Assembly (NCBI GenBank): GCA_021413535.1
Contig: JAIOQF010000323.1
Coordinates: 1-24,017, forward strand
Length of the DNA: 24,017 nt
Origin: Verrucomicrobiota bacterium
GTDB lineage: Bacteria > Verrucomicrobiota > Verrucomicrobiia > Verrucomicrobiales > Verrucomicrobiaceae
Reading direction: 5' to 3'
In this document: positions 1 to 8,095 of the stretch, piece after piece
Numbering within the stretch: the stretch's first letter is position 1
How the letters are laid out: each line of letters opens with the position of its first letter
Notes under the pieces: model-generated
What the model saw: the letters and a program-made list of their open reading frames with translations, nothing else
Told to the model about the DNA's origin: nothing
The model's database searches: none
Made by a program: the position numbers and the translations under genes

Positions 1-3000
1 TTGGACAAGTCGGCCATCTGGCCGGCAAACATCGCGTTGCGCGTACCGCCGTTGTCGCTATTGAAAACAATCAGCGTGTTCTCGCGCAATCCCTTCTTCT
101 CGAGCGCAGCCACGACACGGCCAACCTCGTCGTCCATGCACGTGACCATGCCGGCGTAGATGCGGTGCGTGGGGTCGGCGATGTTCTTGTAGCGGTCGAT
201 GTAATCCTGCGGCGCTTCATACGGCGTGTGCGGCGCGTTGAAGGTGAGATAGAGATAGAACGGTTTGCCCGGCTCGCGCTCGTTGATGTATTTCACGGCG
301 TCGTTGCCGAGGAGCTGGGTGGTGTAGCCTTCTTCTTTGACCGGCTTGTTGTTGCGGAACCAGTCGAGCACGCCGGCATCGCTGTGCGTGTAGTAATCCA
401 GCTCGCCGATCATCGCGCCGTATTGGTAATCGAAGCCGCGCTGTTTCGGCCAATACTTCGTGTCCGCATGGCCGAGATGCCACTTGCCGATGATGGCCGT
501 GGTGTAACCGGCATCCTTGAGGCACTGCGGCATCAGATGCTCGCTGGTGTCGAGACCATAGCCGGCGGGGCCGGGAATAACGATGGTTTGCAAACCGTAG
601 CGGAAGGGATAACGGCCAGTCATCAGCGCGGCACGTGTTGGCGTGCACATGGGCTGGACGTAGAACTGCGTGAATTTCGCGCCGTCTGCGGCCAGCGCGT
701 CGATGTTCGGCGTCTTGATGTCAGTGCAGCCGTTGAAACCGACATCCTTCCAGCCGAGATCATCGGCGACGATGTGGATGATGTTGGGTTTCAATTCCGC
801 AGCCGGTGCTGAAGCCAAGCCGGTCAAGATCAGTCCGAAGACAAGCGAACCGAGATCGACGCCGACGTCGAAACTTTCACTGGCAGTGAAGGCGGCGGGG
901 ACGGTCATCTTCACGGCTGTGCGGGCGACTTCTTTGCCATCGACGGTGAGCACGATGTCCGCGGGCGCGCCGGGCTTCGGAGCTTTGAGTGTGGTGGTCA
1001 CGACGACGGTGTGTTTGCCGGGCGGAATCTTCTCCGTCGACTTGGCGATCGAGCGGTCGATGATCATCAAGTTGTATTCAAACATGAGGTGACCCTTGTC
1101 CATGTAGCAGGTGAGACCGCCGCCGGAGCCGCCCATGGCGTAGAGCACGCCGCTGGCGTTCGCGCCACATTCCATGTCGATGGTTACAGTGTTGTTGTGG
1201 TTGCCCAAGGCGGGCGCGGTGAACTCGGGCATGCGGTTGGTCGAGTCGTCGAAGGTCCAGCTCGTGTAGGGCGTCTTGATTCGGTCTTCGGGATGAATGC
1301 GCAGCCAGATGCCGGCACCGATCGGGAAGGCTTTGTTGTCCTTCGCCTGTTGGAGGAAGAGTTTTTTCATTTCTTCGGTTTTCTCCGGCATCTCCTTGGC
1401 GAGATCGTGCATCTGGGAGAAGTCCTTGGTGATGTCGTAGAGTTCCCACACGGCTTTGCTTGAGTCCCATTTGTCCAGTCCCGGTTGCGCGTTCAGCCAC
1501 GGACTGAGAGGGCCGAAGGTGCAGGCATACCAGCCATCCTGGTAAATGCCGTCGCTGCCGTTGTTGTCGAAGTATTGGACGTGTTTGTTCTCGGGTGCTT
1601 TCGCATCACTGAAGGACGCGGCCATGCTCACGCCATCGATGGGATCCTGCGGGAAGCCGTTGACCGACTTCGGAGCCTTGATGCCGATGACATCGTAGAG
1701 TGTCGGGGCGATGTCGTTGACGTGATAGAACTGCGAACGCACCGCCTTGTCCGCTTTGATCTTCTTCGGCCACGAAACGACGAGTGGATTGCGCGTGCCG
1801 CCGAAATGCGCAGCGACGAGTTTGGTGGAGCGGAAGGGAGTGCTGCCCGCCCAGGCCCAACTCGCGTGATACAAAGGATCGGTCAGCGGACCGCCGAGCG
1901 CTTTAAGACCACCGAGTTCCTCGAGGGCCTTCATCTGCTGGGCGATGGTGTTGGGGATTTGATTCTGCGCGAGCAACTCGCTGATGGAACCGTTCTGACC
2001 TTCAGCGGAAGAGCCGTTGTCGCCCCAGATGTAGAAGATGATCGTGTTGTCGCGCTGTCCGGTAGAGTCGAGGAAATCCACCAGTCTGCCAACCTGCGCA
2101 TCCGTGTGTTCGACGAAGCCCGCATAGAGTTCCATCAGGCGTGTCTGGAAGGCGCGCTCGGCTTCGGGAATGTCGACCCAAGCAGTCATGGTCTTGTCGC
2201 GCGGCGTGAGTTTGGTGTCGGCGGGAATCCAACCAAGTGCTTTCTGACGGGCAAAGGTTTCCTCGCGGAGTTTGTCCCAGCCCTGGTCAAACTTGCCTTT
2301 GTATTTGTCGGCCCATTGCGCGTTGACGTGGAGTGGTCCGTGAACGCCACCCGGTGCCCAATACATAAAGAACGGTTTGTCTGGAGCGAAGGCTCGATGC
2401 TTCTTCAGCCAGGTGATGCCTTTGTCCGCCAGATCATCAGTGAGATGATACTTCTCATTGTGCGGCGGCTCGATGGTGGTCGTGTTTTCCACGAGGCGTG
2501 GTTCCCACTGCGAGGTCTCGCCCGCGAGGAAACCATAGAAGTGCTCGAATCCATAACTCGTCGGCCAATACGTGAACGGTCCCATCGCCGTCGTTTGGTC
2601 GGCGGGCGTGTTGTGCCACTTGCCGAAAGCGGAAGTTTTGTAGCCGTAGTTTTTCAGAACCTCAGCAATGGTCGCCGATGTCTTCGGCATGACGCCCGTG
2701 TAGCCATCCCAATCCACCGCGCGCTCCGCAATCGTGCCATTGCCGACGCGCTGATGATTGCGCCCCGTGAGCAGCGAAGCACGTGTAGGTGAACAAATCG
2801 AGGTGGTGTGGAAACGATTGTAGCTAATGCCTTCGTCGCGCAGCCGTGAAAGCGTCGGTGTGTGAGCGAACCCGCCAAATGTGTCGGGCGTGCCGAAGCC
2901 CGCGTCATCAATCAACACGATCAGCACGTTTGGTGCGCCTTTTGGCAAACGCTCAGGCTCGACACGGCGTTTGTGAGTTGATTCCTGCAACGTCGGCCCG

Positions 3001-3116
3001 GCTACGCTTGCGGTAGGTGCGGACGGGAACGGCAGCACGGAGCCGTCATCGGGTGTGGCGGAGAATGCCGCGATCTTGAAGCCGCACAGCGCGGCGAGGA
3101 CGAGTTTCGTTTTCAT
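1..3116 (-). CDS. Tandem fused double sulfatase (PAS-type arylsulfatase joined to ARSB-like sulfatase), C-terminus outside window
   Basis: I translated this frame base by base from the ATG at 3116 to position 1 and found no stop, so at least 1038 codons are open. Residues 1-20 are a signal peptide (MKTKLVLAALCGFKIAAFSA). The first sulfatase domain has metal ligands at LIDD (68-71) and the FGly-type site CSPTR at 108-112, followed by a beta-rich C-terminal domain to about 757. At 758-773 a hydrophobic stretch ending ASAPAA looks like the signal-peptide core of another protein. The second sulfatase follows: HIVADDLGW (781-789), FGly-type site CTPTR at 824-828, then IGKWHLG, as in ARSB/GALNS-type enzymes. 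The paralogue upstream has about 30 more residues where this fusion starts. The family hydrolyses sulfate esters in the periplasm after Cys is converted to formylglycine. The start lies 10 bases after the stop of the upstream sulfatase. Domain calls are firm; whether the fusion is real or an assembly error is open. Confidence 0.85.
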   Translation of the reverse strand, partial: MKTKLVLAALCGFKIAAFSATPDDGSVLPFPSAPTASVAGPTLQESTHKRRVEPERLPKGAPNVLIVLIDDAGFGTPDTFGGFAHTPTLSRLRDEGISYNRFHTTSICSPTRASLLTGRNHQRVGNGTIAERAVDWDGYTGVMPKTSATIAEVLKNYGYKTSAFGKWHNTPADQTTAMGPFTYWPTSYGFEHFYGFLAGETSQWEPRLVENTTTIEPPHNEKYHLTDDLADKGITWLKKHRAFAPDKPFFMYWAPGGVHGPLHVNAQWADKYKGKFDQGWDKLREETFARQKALGWIPADTKLTPRDKTMTAWVDIPEAERAFQTRLMELYAGFVEHTDAQVGRLVDFLDSTGQRDNTIIFYIWGDNGSSAEGQNGSISELLAQNQIPNTIAQQMKALEELGGLKALGGPLTDPLYHASWAWAGSTPFRSTKLVAAHFGGTRNPLVVSWPKKIKADKAVRSQFYHVNDIAPTLYDVIGIKAPKSVNGFPQDPIDGVSMAASFSDAKAPENKHVQYFDNNGSDGIYQDGWYACTFGPLSPWLNAQPGLDKWDSSKAVWELYDITKDFSQMHDLAKEMPEKTEEMKKLFLQQAKDNKAFPIGAGIWLRIHPEDRIKTPYTSWTFDDSTNRMPEFTAPALGNHNNTVTIDMECGANASGVLYAMGGSGGGLTCYMDKGHLMFEYNLMIIDRSIAKSTEKIPPGKHTVVVTTTLKAPKPGAPADIVLTVDGKEVARTAVKMTVPAAFTASESFDVGVDLGSLVFGLILTGLASAPAAELKPNIIHIVADDLGWKDVGFNGCTDIKTPNIDALAADGAKFTQFYVQPMCTPTRAALMTGRYPFRYGLQTIVIPGPAGYGLDTSEHLMPQCLKDAGYTTAIIGKWHLGHADTKYWPKQRGFDYQYGAMIGELDYYTHSDAGVLDWFRNNKPVKEEGYTTQLLGNDAVKYINEREPGKPFYLYLTFNAPHTPYEAPQDYIDRYKNIADPTHRIYAGMVTCMDDEVGRVVAALEKKGLRENTLIVFNSDNGGTRNAMFAGQMADLS

Positions 3117-3126
3117 GGTTGGGTTC

Positions 3127-5486
3127 CTACTTCTTCAAATACTTGATCGTCGTCGTCCCGATGGTGCCGTTGAAGGCGAACGGGGCCTGGTCGAAGTAGT
3201 CGAGCGAGACAGGCGAATCGAGGTCGGTGCCGATGTCGAAGGTCGCATTCGATGTGAAGTGGAGCGACATGGCGGCGGGCACTTGGCCTTGCGCGACTTC
3301 CTTGCCATTCACCTTCAGTGTGACATCCATCGGGCCACCGATCTTCGCGACGAGCTTCGACTCTACTTCCACCTTCACCTTGCCAATCGGCAGCTTGGCT
3401 TTGGATTTGAGCTTGGTGCGCTGGACTTCAAACAAGTTGAACTCGTAGCACAGAAAACCGTCCTTCACGTAGCAGGTGACGCCGCCGGAGAAGCCGGCCA
3501 GTGCGTAGAGCACGCCGTTCGCATTCGCGGGCACGTCCACATCCATGGTCACGAGGCTGCTATTCTTGCCGAGCTTCGGCGCAGCGGATTCCGGCATCCG
3601 TGTCATGGGGCCATCGAAGGTCCATTCCGTGAGGGTGGAAGCGGGCGCGTCTTCGGGATGGAACATCGCAGTGGACCATAGGCCGCCGCCGATAGGAAGG
3701 TTCTTGTTCTTGGTCGATTCGACGAGGAAGAGCAGCTTCATCTCTTCGAGCTTTTTCGGATTCGCGGCGGCGAGATCGTTCGCCTGGCTCCAGTCTTCTT
3801 CGAGGTTGTAAAGCTCCCACTTGTCCGTCAGCGGCGACCATTCCTTGACGCCCTTGGGCATCCCGCCCACCCATGGTTCACGTGGACCCGGAGCGCTGGC
3901 GAACCAACCGTCGTGGTAGATGCCGCGACTGGCCATGATGTCGAAGAACTGGGTCTTGCGCGCGCCCGGTGCCTTCGCGTCGCCAAACGCGTAGGCCATG
4001 CTGACTCCGGCAATCGGATCCTGCTCGAAACCATTCACCACTTTGGGCGGAGTGATCTTCGTGAGTTCGTAAATCGTCGGGACAATATCAATGACGTGGT
4101 GAAACTGCGGACGCGCGGTCGGGTCGGCCTTGATGCGTTTCGGCCACGAGACGGCCATCGGCTGGCGGATGCCGCCGAAATAAGCACCCATCAGTTTGGT
4201 TCCCTGATAAGGCGTGCTCCCCGCCCAAGCCCAAGCGGCATGATACATGTTGTCAGTTTTCGGACCCCCGAGTGCATCGAGTCCACCGAGTTCCTTCAGC
4301 GCTTCGAGGTGCTGAGAAATCTTGGTCGGAATCCCATTCTGCGCGAGTTGCTCGCTGATGGTTCCATGCAAACCTTCGGAGGAGGAGCCGTTGTCGCCCC
4401 AGATGTAGAAGATGAGCGTGTTGTCGAGTTTCCCTTCCTTCTCGATCTCATCAATGACGCGACCAGCATGGTAATCGGCGTGCTCGGTGAATCCGGCGAA
4501 GACTTCCATGAGGCGGCGCTGAAAAGGCTTTTCATCTTCGGGGATGGAATCCCACGAAGCCATCGAAGCGGGACGCGGCGTAAGTTTCGCATTCTGCGGA
4601 ATCCAATTCTTCGCCTTGGCCTTCGCGAAGACGCGCTCGCGATACTTGTCCCAACCGTCGTCGAACTTGCCTTTATACTTGTCGGCCCATTCTTTCATAA
4701 CCTGATGCGGCCCATGCGATGCTCCCGGTGCCCAATACATAATGGCTTGTCTGGTGCATAGGCTTTTTGTTCGCGCAGCCACTTGATGGCATCCGTCGCG
4801 ATGTCTTCGGTAAGGTGGTAGCCCTTGGGCAGATGCTCGGTAACCTCGGTGGTGTTGCGCGTCAGCGTTGGTTCATACTGCGAGGCTTCTCCGGCGAGGA
4901 AGCCGTAGAAATATTCGAAGCCGTAGCCGCTCGGCCAATACTCGAACGGTCCCTTGTTCGTGATCTGCTCTTCGGGCGTGTTGTGCCACTTGCCCCAGCA
5001 ACCAGTGTTGTAGCCGTAGTTTTTCAGCACTTCCGCTACGGTCGCGGAGGACTTCGGGATGACTCCGCTGAAGCCGTCGAAGTCATTCGCAATCGCCGCA
5101 ATCTGACCATTGCCGACGAAGGTGTGATTGCGTCCGGTGAGCAGCGATGCGCGCGTCGGCGAGCACATGGCCGTGGAGTGAAAACGATTGAACGAGACGC
5201 CCATCTTCGCCACACGATCGAGCGTTGGCGTGTTGATCTCGCCACCGTAAGTCGAAGGCGTGGCTGGCCCCACGTCGTCCATGAGAATGATGAGGATGTT
5301 TGGCGCGCCATCCGCGAGGCGTTTCGGCTCGACGCGTTTCTTGTAGGTGGAATCCTGAATCGTCAGGCCCGGAGTGGAGCCGGACGGAGTGGGTGCGAAG
5401 GGGAGAATCTCCTGAGCAACGGCGGCGGGCGCGAACAGCGCGGCCAGTGCGAGGCTGAGGGTGGTCAGCAATGAGTCTGGTATCAT
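3127..5486 (-). pseudogene. Arylsulfatase, PAS type, disrupted by a net 4-base deletion frameshift near 4742
   Basis: Two overlapping frames together make one sulfatase of about 785 residues. The N-part (4695-5486) has a signal peptide ending AAVA, metal ligands MDD at 69-71, the FGly-type site CSPTR at 108-112 and the GKWHNTPEEQ segment. It is correct to APDKP, then goes out of frame and stops at 4695. The C-part resumes as MYWAPGASHGPHQ at 4740 and runs to the TAG at 3127, including the IWGDNGSS motif and the beta-rich C-terminal domain ending KYLKK. The paralogue just downstream reads APDKPFFMYWAPG at this place, and comparing the two DNA strings shows 4 bases missing here. The start at 5486 is supported by the signal peptide; no strong ribosome binding site precedes it. 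No slippery heptamer is seen that would rescue the frame. If the deletion is real, the product lacks most of its catalytic domain; otherwise it is an intact periplasmic arylsulfatase. Confidence 0.85.
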
Positions 5487-5545
5487 GGAGTGGATTGCGT
5501 TGAAAGGAACGAAAGAAGAGTGCTGCCACCGACTTGAATGGGGCG

Positions 5546-6502
5546 TCAGAACTTGAGCACGAGCTTGAACCAGATGTAATCACCTTCGAGCCGCCGGGTA
5601 GTCTCCAGTTCGTGGAGCCATTTCAATTCGGCGATCATGTCCACGTTGCCGAGCTTTTTCGTGTAGGAAATAACCGGGCCGATGCCCGAGGTGCTGCCCT
5701 CGAAGCTGCCGAGGGTCGCGCCGGCTCCGCTGTCGCCAGTGACTTGTTTATACCAGAATCCAGAAACGCCGGCGCCCGCGAGTCCGCCCGCAACCGGGAA
5801 GTGCTGCGCGAGTGTGCCGTCCATGTGGAACTGGTTGCCTGTCTGGTAGTTCGTGGCGTTGTTTTCCGGGGTGAAGTCGTAGCCAGTGACGAGCGAGGCC
5901 TCGAAGCCGTTCTTTTGGCCAAAATACATCAGCGCGAAAGTCGGCTCGAAGGTCCAGTAGTTCTTGCCAGTGTTTGCCAGTCGTCCCACCTGGTAATCAC
6001 CGGTTGGCGTGTAGGCGGCCACGCGGAAATTGGCGCTGAAATCAGGGGAGAACTTGTAGTTCAGCATCAGCGGGATCAGCACGATGTCGCCCAATCCGTT
6101 TTCGTTGTCTGAGCGCCGGATCGTGACCGGAACACCGCCGCGTGTTGCCTGAACGTTGGCGCTCACGTCCATCCAAACCCAGGGGACGGTTGCGCTCATG
6201 GCGTAGGACCAGTTCTCACCCATATCGAGCGGCGGACGCCAGAGGAGCGTGAGGCCCGCGGCGAACGAGTTGGCATCGACCGCACCAGCACGGATTCCGG
6301 CAATCGACAAGTCCTTGGAGAACGATCCGTCGTAGGTTGCGATGTTCAAACGGGCGATGAAAGTCTCGCTGGGCGGCACGCTGTCGATGAAGGATGACAT
6401 CGAGCCCGGGATGTAATGTCCCGAACCGCCTTCTTCGGCAGAGAGCGGAGTGGCGATGGCAGCAAGGGCAGCGAGTGCGAGGCTAAGCTTGTGCGTTTTC
6501 AT
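5546..6502 (-). CDS. Outer-membrane beta-barrel, MetA/SphA-like transporter family
   Basis: This is a 318-residue protein with a clear signal peptide (MKTHKLSLALAALAAIATPLSA) and long alternating amphipathic strands rich in Tyr, Trp, Phe and Gly. It ends in Phe (KLVLKF), as outer-membrane barrels usually do. The pattern GLGDIVLIPLMLNYKF, then FRVAAYTPTGDY and NYWTFEPTFALMY, is typical of the family annotated as 'phenol degradation MetA' or SphA-like porins. Family members are thought to pass hydrophobic or aromatic substrates across the outer membrane, but the substrate here cannot be read from sequence. It lies between the small exported proteins and the two sulfatases on the same strand, with 59 bases to the downstream sulfatase, so it probably supplies their substrate or belongs to the same envelope module. 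The family call is good; the role is inferred from context. Confidence 0.8.
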   Translation of the reverse strand: MKTHKLSLALAALAAIATPLSAEEGGSGHYIPGSMSSFIDSVPPSETFIARLNIATYDGSFSKDLSIAGIRAGAVDANSFAAGLTLLWRPPLDMGENWSYAMSATVPWVWMDVSANVQATRGGVPVTIRRSDNENGLGDIVLIPLMLNYKFSPDFSANFRVAAYTPTGDYQVGRLANTGKNYWTFEPTFALMYFGQKNGFEASLVTGYDFTPENNATNYQTGNQFHMDGTLAQHFPVAGGLAGAGVSGFWYKQVTGDSGAGATLGSFEGSTSGIGPVISYTKKLGNVDMIAELKWLHELETTRRLEGDYIWFKLVLKF

Positions 6503-6545
6503 GGAAGTGGATGGGAGACGAGAGGTTCAAGGGCAGTGCGAATGA

Positions 6546-7100
6546 TCAGAACTGCACGGTGCGGTATTGAGTCACACCGTTGTAGAGCACGGGCTGATAG
6601 TAGAGACCGTTGAAGCTGTAGTAGGTGCCGCCATTGACGACAACGATGCTGGCGCCAGGCGGCAGCACGGGCACGATGACACCGATGGGCGGCTGCACGA
6701 TCACATAGCCGGACGACGAGGACTGGTAGTAAGTGCCGCCGTAATACATGTAGGGTGAACTGCCGACATACACCGTGGAACAGCCGCGCGGCAGAGTTCG
6801 CACAGCGGAACCGATGACCGCGCCGGTGACCATGCCGGCGGCAACGCCGACGCCAAAGCCATGATGGTGCCGGTCGATGTCAACATCCACATCCACATGC
6901 CGGCGGGAATTGACGTTCACATTCCGGTTGGTGTTGACGTTTACGTTGCGATTTCTGTTCACGTTCACGTTTCGATTACTGTGAACGTTGACGCTGCGAT
7001 TGATGCTGCGCCCGGCCTCGCTGGTGACGGTGGTGGCCGCGAGGACGGCGATCGTAAGAAGGGCGACGGGCTGTTGGAAGCGATGGATCATGGTCTTCAT
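6546..7100 (-). CDS. Exported Asn/Val-repeat protein, DUF6515-like
   Basis: The protein has 184 residues. An open frame extends upstream to 7295 inside the preceding gene, but the signal peptide (MKTMIHRFQQPVALLTIAVL...SEAG) places the start at 7100; 7091 is an alternative ATG. Residues 31-80 form a low-complexity repeat of alternating Asn/Val and Arg/Asn units (NVNVNRNRNVNVNTNRNVNVN) that turns into DVDVDID and a His cluster. A Gly/Ala-rich hydrophobic segment follows at about 81-100 (GFGVGVAAGMVTGAVIGSAV). The C-terminal half, rich in Tyr, Gly, Pro and Ser, has repeats of the form GGTYY and ends YNGVTQYRTVQF. That C-terminal pattern resembles the DUF6515 family, whose function is unknown. 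It sits 22 bases downstream of the DUF2092-like gene. It is probably periplasmic or envelope-bound; the role is unknown. Confidence 0.7.
   Translation of the reverse strand: MKTMIHRFQQPVALLTIAVLAATTVTSEAGRSINRSVNVHSNRNVNVNRNRNVNVNTNRNVNVNSRRHVDVDVDIDRHHHGFGVGVAAGMVTGAVIGSAVRTLPRGCSTVYVGSSPYMYYGGTYYQSSSSGYVIVQPPIGVIVPVLPPGASIVVVNGGTYYSFNGLYYQPVLYNGVTQYRTVQF
6861..7010 (-). repeat. Low-complexity coding repeat (Asn/Val then Asp/Val units)
   Basis: Within the DUF6515-like gene the DNA repeats short units coding for RNVNVN, drifting into HVDVDVDID and HHH. The units are not identical at DNA level (aac/aat, gtg/gtt/gta vary), which suggests the amino-acid pattern is kept by selection and is not a fresh slippage product. 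Confidence 0.7.
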
Positions 7101-7122
7101 GGTGGAGATATGAGTTGAAGGT

Positions 7123-7935
7123 TTACTTGGAAGATTTGGGTTCGGCATCGGCCTTTTTTGTGGGGACAAATTCGATTTTGGCAGAGCCATTGGGCGGGGT
7201 GAAGGTGAACACATAGTCCGGCAATTCCGTGGTGAAATCCCACTTGGTGAGAATGGCCGTGGTTTGCAATTCGTCAGTTTCATCGTCTCCATCATCCTTG
7301 GGGGTGATCACCACTTTACGGACCACGGCCACCGGGCCGTCTTCCACCCAGGCCTGCCAGTCGATGGAGTCATTCTGAAAGGCGAGATGGTGGCAGAGGA
7401 CACCCAGCACCGGTTCGATGCCGAGATATTGCGCAGCCTTGGTCTTCGCTGCTCCGTCTCCGAATGGCCGGCTGAGAAGAAGGTCATTGATTGGGAACGA
7501 GACGCCGTAGTCGTCTTCCATTTTTGCCAGCGTCTCGTCAATAGTGGCCGGTGCATCGGCGATTCCGTAGAAACCTTTCTGCTGATCGAGCAGGGCGAAG
7601 TGCTTGCCGTCGTAGTAGAAACTGCGCTTGGGCACCGATGTCTTCACGTCGGCCTGCACCTTGTTTGGACGGCGGAGTTTCACATCCACGGTCTTGGTGA
7701 ACTGGGCCCGGCCACCCTCTTCGAGTTCGGTTTCCGACCAGATTTCCGCATTGACGGAGAATTGTTTGGCGCCAGCAAGTTTCTCCACAGCGCGGTTCAG
7801 GATGGCGATGGCCTGCGGGTCAACTTTGTTCTCCAAGACAGCGGCGGCGTCTTTGTCCGCAGCAGTGCCAGTGGAGTTGGTGCCCAGAAGGGTGGCGGCA
7901 GTAAGAATAGCAACGAGATATCTGGATGGTTTCAT
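7123..7935 (-). CDS. Exported DUF2092-like protein (LolA/LppX-like fold expected)
   Basis: The product is 270 residues with a signal peptide (MKPSRYLVAILTAATLLGTNSTGTAA). After it comes the pattern VDPQAIAILNRAVEKLAGAKQFSVNAEIWSE, then KLRRPNKVQADV, SFYYDGKHFALLD and FYGIADAPATIDETLAKMEDDYGVSFPINDLL. This order is typical of DUF2092 proteins, which are predicted to have a half-barrel fold like lipoprotein carriers. The C-terminal part has YVFTFTPPNGSAKIEFVPTKK and a lysine-rich tail. No biochemical function is established for the family. It is the first gene of the minus-strand run that leads to the sulfatases and is divergent from the AraC-like regulator, with 160 bases between the two starts, so it may be controlled from that gap. 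The family call is fairly sure; the role is not known. Confidence 0.78.
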   Translation of the reverse strand: MKPSRYLVAILTAATLLGTNSTGTAADKDAAAVLENKVDPQAIAILNRAVEKLAGAKQFSVNAEIWSETELEEGGRAQFTKTVDVKLRRPNKVQADVKTSVPKRSFYYDGKHFALLDQQKGFYGIADAPATIDETLAKMEDDYGVSFPINDLLLSRPFGDGAAKTKAAQYLGIEPVLGVLCHHLAFQNDSIDWQAWVEDGPVAVVRKVVITPKDDGDDETDELQTTAILTKWDFTTELPDYVFTFTPPNGSAKIEFVPTKKADAEPKSSK

Positions 7936-8095
7936 CGATTCAGTGGTGTAGGGTTAAAGTGTGGTCTGTCTAGAATGCGAAATGCGAAGATACCCGGAAA
8001 TCAAATAGTTTGTCATACGTCATTCGTCACTTCCGAGAGTTATTTCTGCCGATCAAACCTTGCTTCACGACGCGGATTCTGGAAATCTATTCACT
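7936..8095. promoter_or_regulatory. Divergent intergenic region between sulfatase gene run and AraC regulator
   Basis: These 160 bases separate the DUF2092-like gene (minus) and the AraC gene (plus), so promoters for both should lie here. I see short direct repeats (aatgcga twice near 7975-7987, and cgtca twice near 8018-8028) of the kind AraC proteins can bind, but no convincing -35/-10 pair for either gene. The region is called from layout only. Confidence 0.3.

Noticed and set aside
1485..2792. 435-codon open frame on the plus strand opposite the sulfatase
   Set aside because: It is the antisense shadow of the fused sulfatase in GC-rich DNA; the protein has no recognisable domain, while the minus strand has complete sulfatase motifs.
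4735..4782. Programmed -1 ribosomal frameshift to join the two halves of the arylsulfatase
   Set aside because: There is no X-XXY-YYZ slippery heptamer in the overlap, and the paralogue shows that 4 bases are simply missing.
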